This document shows, one piece after another, positions 62,845-64,000 of a stretch of DNA of 64,000 nucleotides. The notes beneath the pieces were generated by a model that was not told where the DNA came from, did no database searches, and saw only the letters and a program-made list of their open reading frames with translations. The first letter of the stretch is position 1. Every line of letters begins with the position of its first letter. The stretch spans positions 62,001-126,000 of the forward strand of contig NZ_BMMU01000021.1 of the NCBI RefSeq assembly GCF_014646095.1, given 5' to 3'. The stretch is from Streptomyces lacrimifluminis. Lineage in GTDB: Bacteria > Actinomycetota > Actinomycetes > Streptomycetales > Streptomycetaceae. The translations under genes and the position numbers were made by a program.

Positions 62845-63486
62845 ATGGGCCGTGTGCGACTGGAACCGATCACCTGGGACCGGCTCGGCGACCTCCTCGC
62901 CGAACGTGTGCTCGACCTGAAGGCGGACGACGGCAGCCTCTGGCCACGCATCGCCTTCGACGGAGCCCCGGCGGCCCGCCCGGGAGACCTCGCCGAACGT
63001 GTGGCCGAGGCGCTGCGCGTCCGAGGCCGGCCCGCGTTCGCCATCGGCACATCCGGCTTCCTGCGCCCCGCCTCCCTCCGGCTGGAGTACGGCCATGAGG
63101 ACGTGGACGCCTACTACGGCGGCTGGTTCGACACCGGCGCCCTCTGGCGCGAGGTCTTCGGCCCCCTCGAACCAGGCGGCGACGGCCGCGTCCTGCCCGA
63201 CCTCCGCGACCCGCTCACCGACCGTTCCACCCGCAGTCCTTACGTCCAACTCCCGCCCGGCGGCCTCCTGCTGCTGCACGGCCCCTTCCTGCTGCGCCAC
63301 TGGTTCCCGTTCGACCTGTCCGTCCACGTCCTCCTCTCCCCGGCCGCCCTGCGTCGGCGTACCCCCGAGGCCGAGCACTGGACCCTCCCCGCCTTCGGGC
63401 GCTACGAGAGCGAGACGGACCCCGCCACCACGGCCGACGTCCTGGTACGCGCCGACGACCCGCGTCACCCGGCGTGGAACGGCTGA
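62845..63486 (+). CDS. Uridine kinase-like protein with degenerate P-loop
   Basis: 213 residues. Streptomycete proteins of this sequence are usually called uridine kinase: WPRIAFDGAPAARPGDLAER aligns with the P-loop strand, and 'YYGGWFDTGALWREVF', LLLHGPFLLRHWFPFD fit the nucleoside-kinase fold. But where GxxGxGKT/S is needed it reads GAPAARPGD, so the ATP-binding lysine is absent. It may be a non-catalytic or differently active member. ATG 62845 is used; GTG 62854 (VRLEPITW) may be the real start. Divergent from the DUF2293 gene. Confidence 0.75.
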   Translation: MGRVRLEPITWDRLGDLLAERVLDLKADDGSLWPRIAFDGAPAARPGDLAERVAEALRVRGRPAFAIGTSGFLRPASLRLEYGHEDVDAYYGGWFDTGALWREVFGPLEPGGDGRVLPDLRDPLTDRSTRSPYVQLPPGGLLLLHGPFLLRHWFPFDLSVHVLLSPAALRRRTPEAEHWTLPAFGRYESETDPATTADVLVRADDPRHPAWNG

Positions 63487-63621
63487 CCCGGCCCCGGGCG
63501 CGGCGCCCGGAATACGCGGACTTCCGGGTGCGCATCCTCGGGAGCCCGGCGAGAATGTAGGGCGCCGGGACTAGCGGTGCCCTCCGTGCCGCGCCGGCCG
63601 TCCGGCACCGGGAGGTACTTC

Positions 63622-64000
63622 ATGACCACCGCCGGAGACATCATGCATCGCGGCGCCCAGTGGATTCCCGCCCACGAGACACTCGATCGGGCCGCCCAGA
63701 TGATGCGCGAGCTCAACGTGGGCGCCCTGCCCATCAGCGACGAGAACGAACGCCTCTGCGGCATCCTCACGGACCGCGACATCGTCATCGGCTGTGTGGC
63801 CATGGGCCACGACCCGACGAGGGTCACCGCGGGCGAGATGGCCCAGGGCACCCCCCGCTGGATCGACGCGAGCGCCGATGTCAGCGAAGTTCTGGAGGAG
63901 ATGAAGGGTCATCAGATCCGTCGGCTTCCGGTGATCGAGAACAAGCGTCTGGTCGGCATGATCAGCGAGGCCGATCTGGCACAGCACCTCACGGACGACC
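63622..64000 (+). CDS. CBS domain protein (3' truncated by window edge)
   Basis: The frame runs off the window end; 126 residues are visible. Two CBS motifs in tandem: residues ~5-60 (DIMHRGAQWIPAHETLDRAA, in part, ending GILTDRDIV) and ~70-125 (ASADVSEVLEEMKGHQIRRL, in part, ending GMISEADLA), forming one Bateman module that binds adenosine nucleotides. No other domain is visible, so it is the stand-alone CBS-pair type common in streptomycetes, often stress-related. GGGAGG lies nine bases ahead of the ATG. Confidence 0.9.
   Translation, partial: MTTAGDIMHRGAQWIPAHETLDRAAQMMRELNVGALPISDENERLCGILTDRDIVIGCVAMGHDPTRVTAGEMAQGTPRWIDASADVSEVLEEMKGHQIRRLPVIENKRLVGMISEADLAQHLTDD

Overview
The window is high-GC chromosomal DNA with strong G/C third-position bias, frequent GTG starts and a housekeeping gene order (pyk, ANTAR response regulator, branched-chain amino-acid ABC operon, polA, rpsA, coaE) that I recognise as the core chromosome of a Streptomyces species. 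No phage, insertion sequence or CRISPR array is visible. Region 1 (1-7.2 kb): the 3' end of aminopeptidase N, a translationally coupled PLP decarboxylase / N-hydroxylase pair that looks like the first half of a hydroxamate siderophore pathway, a Tat-exported 5'-nucleotidase and a SIMPL-domain protein. Region 2 (7.1-10.6 kb): a 12-bp tandem repeat, pyruvate kinase, a free-standing HTH-LAGLIDADG protein, a class-I-shaped tRNA with a CAA anticodon, and a PdtaR-like receiver-ANTAR regulator. Region 3 (10.6-16.3 kb): the livKHMGF uptake operon, with a strong hairpin separating the lipoprotein gene from the membrane and ATPase genes. Region 4 (16.5-31.9 kb): a conserved exported protein, a hotdog thioesterase with a palindromic operator-like site, a YdeP/FdhF-type molybdopterin oxidoreductase, polA, a DUF4184 membrane protein, a lytic transglycosylase, a 44-residue SPW_0924 microprotein with a DUF3068 protein, the helicase hrpB and a SAM methyltransferase that seems to lack a normal start codon. 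Region 5 (32-40 kb): rpsA with a clear sigma-70 promoter and structured leader, then PAC2, coaE, TPR, DUF6343, acyltransferase, methyltransferase, MOSC, DoxX and S4 proteins. Region 6 (40-50.1 kb): type-5 uracil-DNA glycosylase, prolyl aminopeptidase, a 2Fe-2S protein, a secreted GH6 enzyme, a RidA-GNAT pair split by an 11-bp duplication, another GNAT, a FUSC transporter and an exported-type phosphodiesterase/nuclease fold. Region 7 (50.2-57.4 kb) is a patch of gene decay: an amidohydrolase with its catalytic core deleted, a methyltransferase stub with a nonsense codon, and a PEP-utilising enzyme with three frameshifts. Within it sits an apparently intact Streptomyces developmental-type triad (ATP-binding kinase fold, XRE-DUF5753, DUF397). 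Region 8 (57.6-64 kb): a MocR regulator divergent from an AhpD-like protein, a gltD without gltB, a DUF1772 membrane protein, a DUF2293 protein, a 'uridine kinase' with a degenerate P-loop and the start of a CBS-domain protein. Functionally the genes cover replication/repair (polA, udg), translation (rpsA, tRNA), central metabolism (pyk, gltD, coaE), amino-acid import (liv), and envelope and regulatory genes typical of streptomycetes. The points most worth a second look are the HTH-LAGLIDADG protein beside the odd tRNA, the non-canonical methyltransferase start, the RidA-GNAT split, the palindromic operator candidates, and an over-represented CG-rich palindrome scattered through the window.
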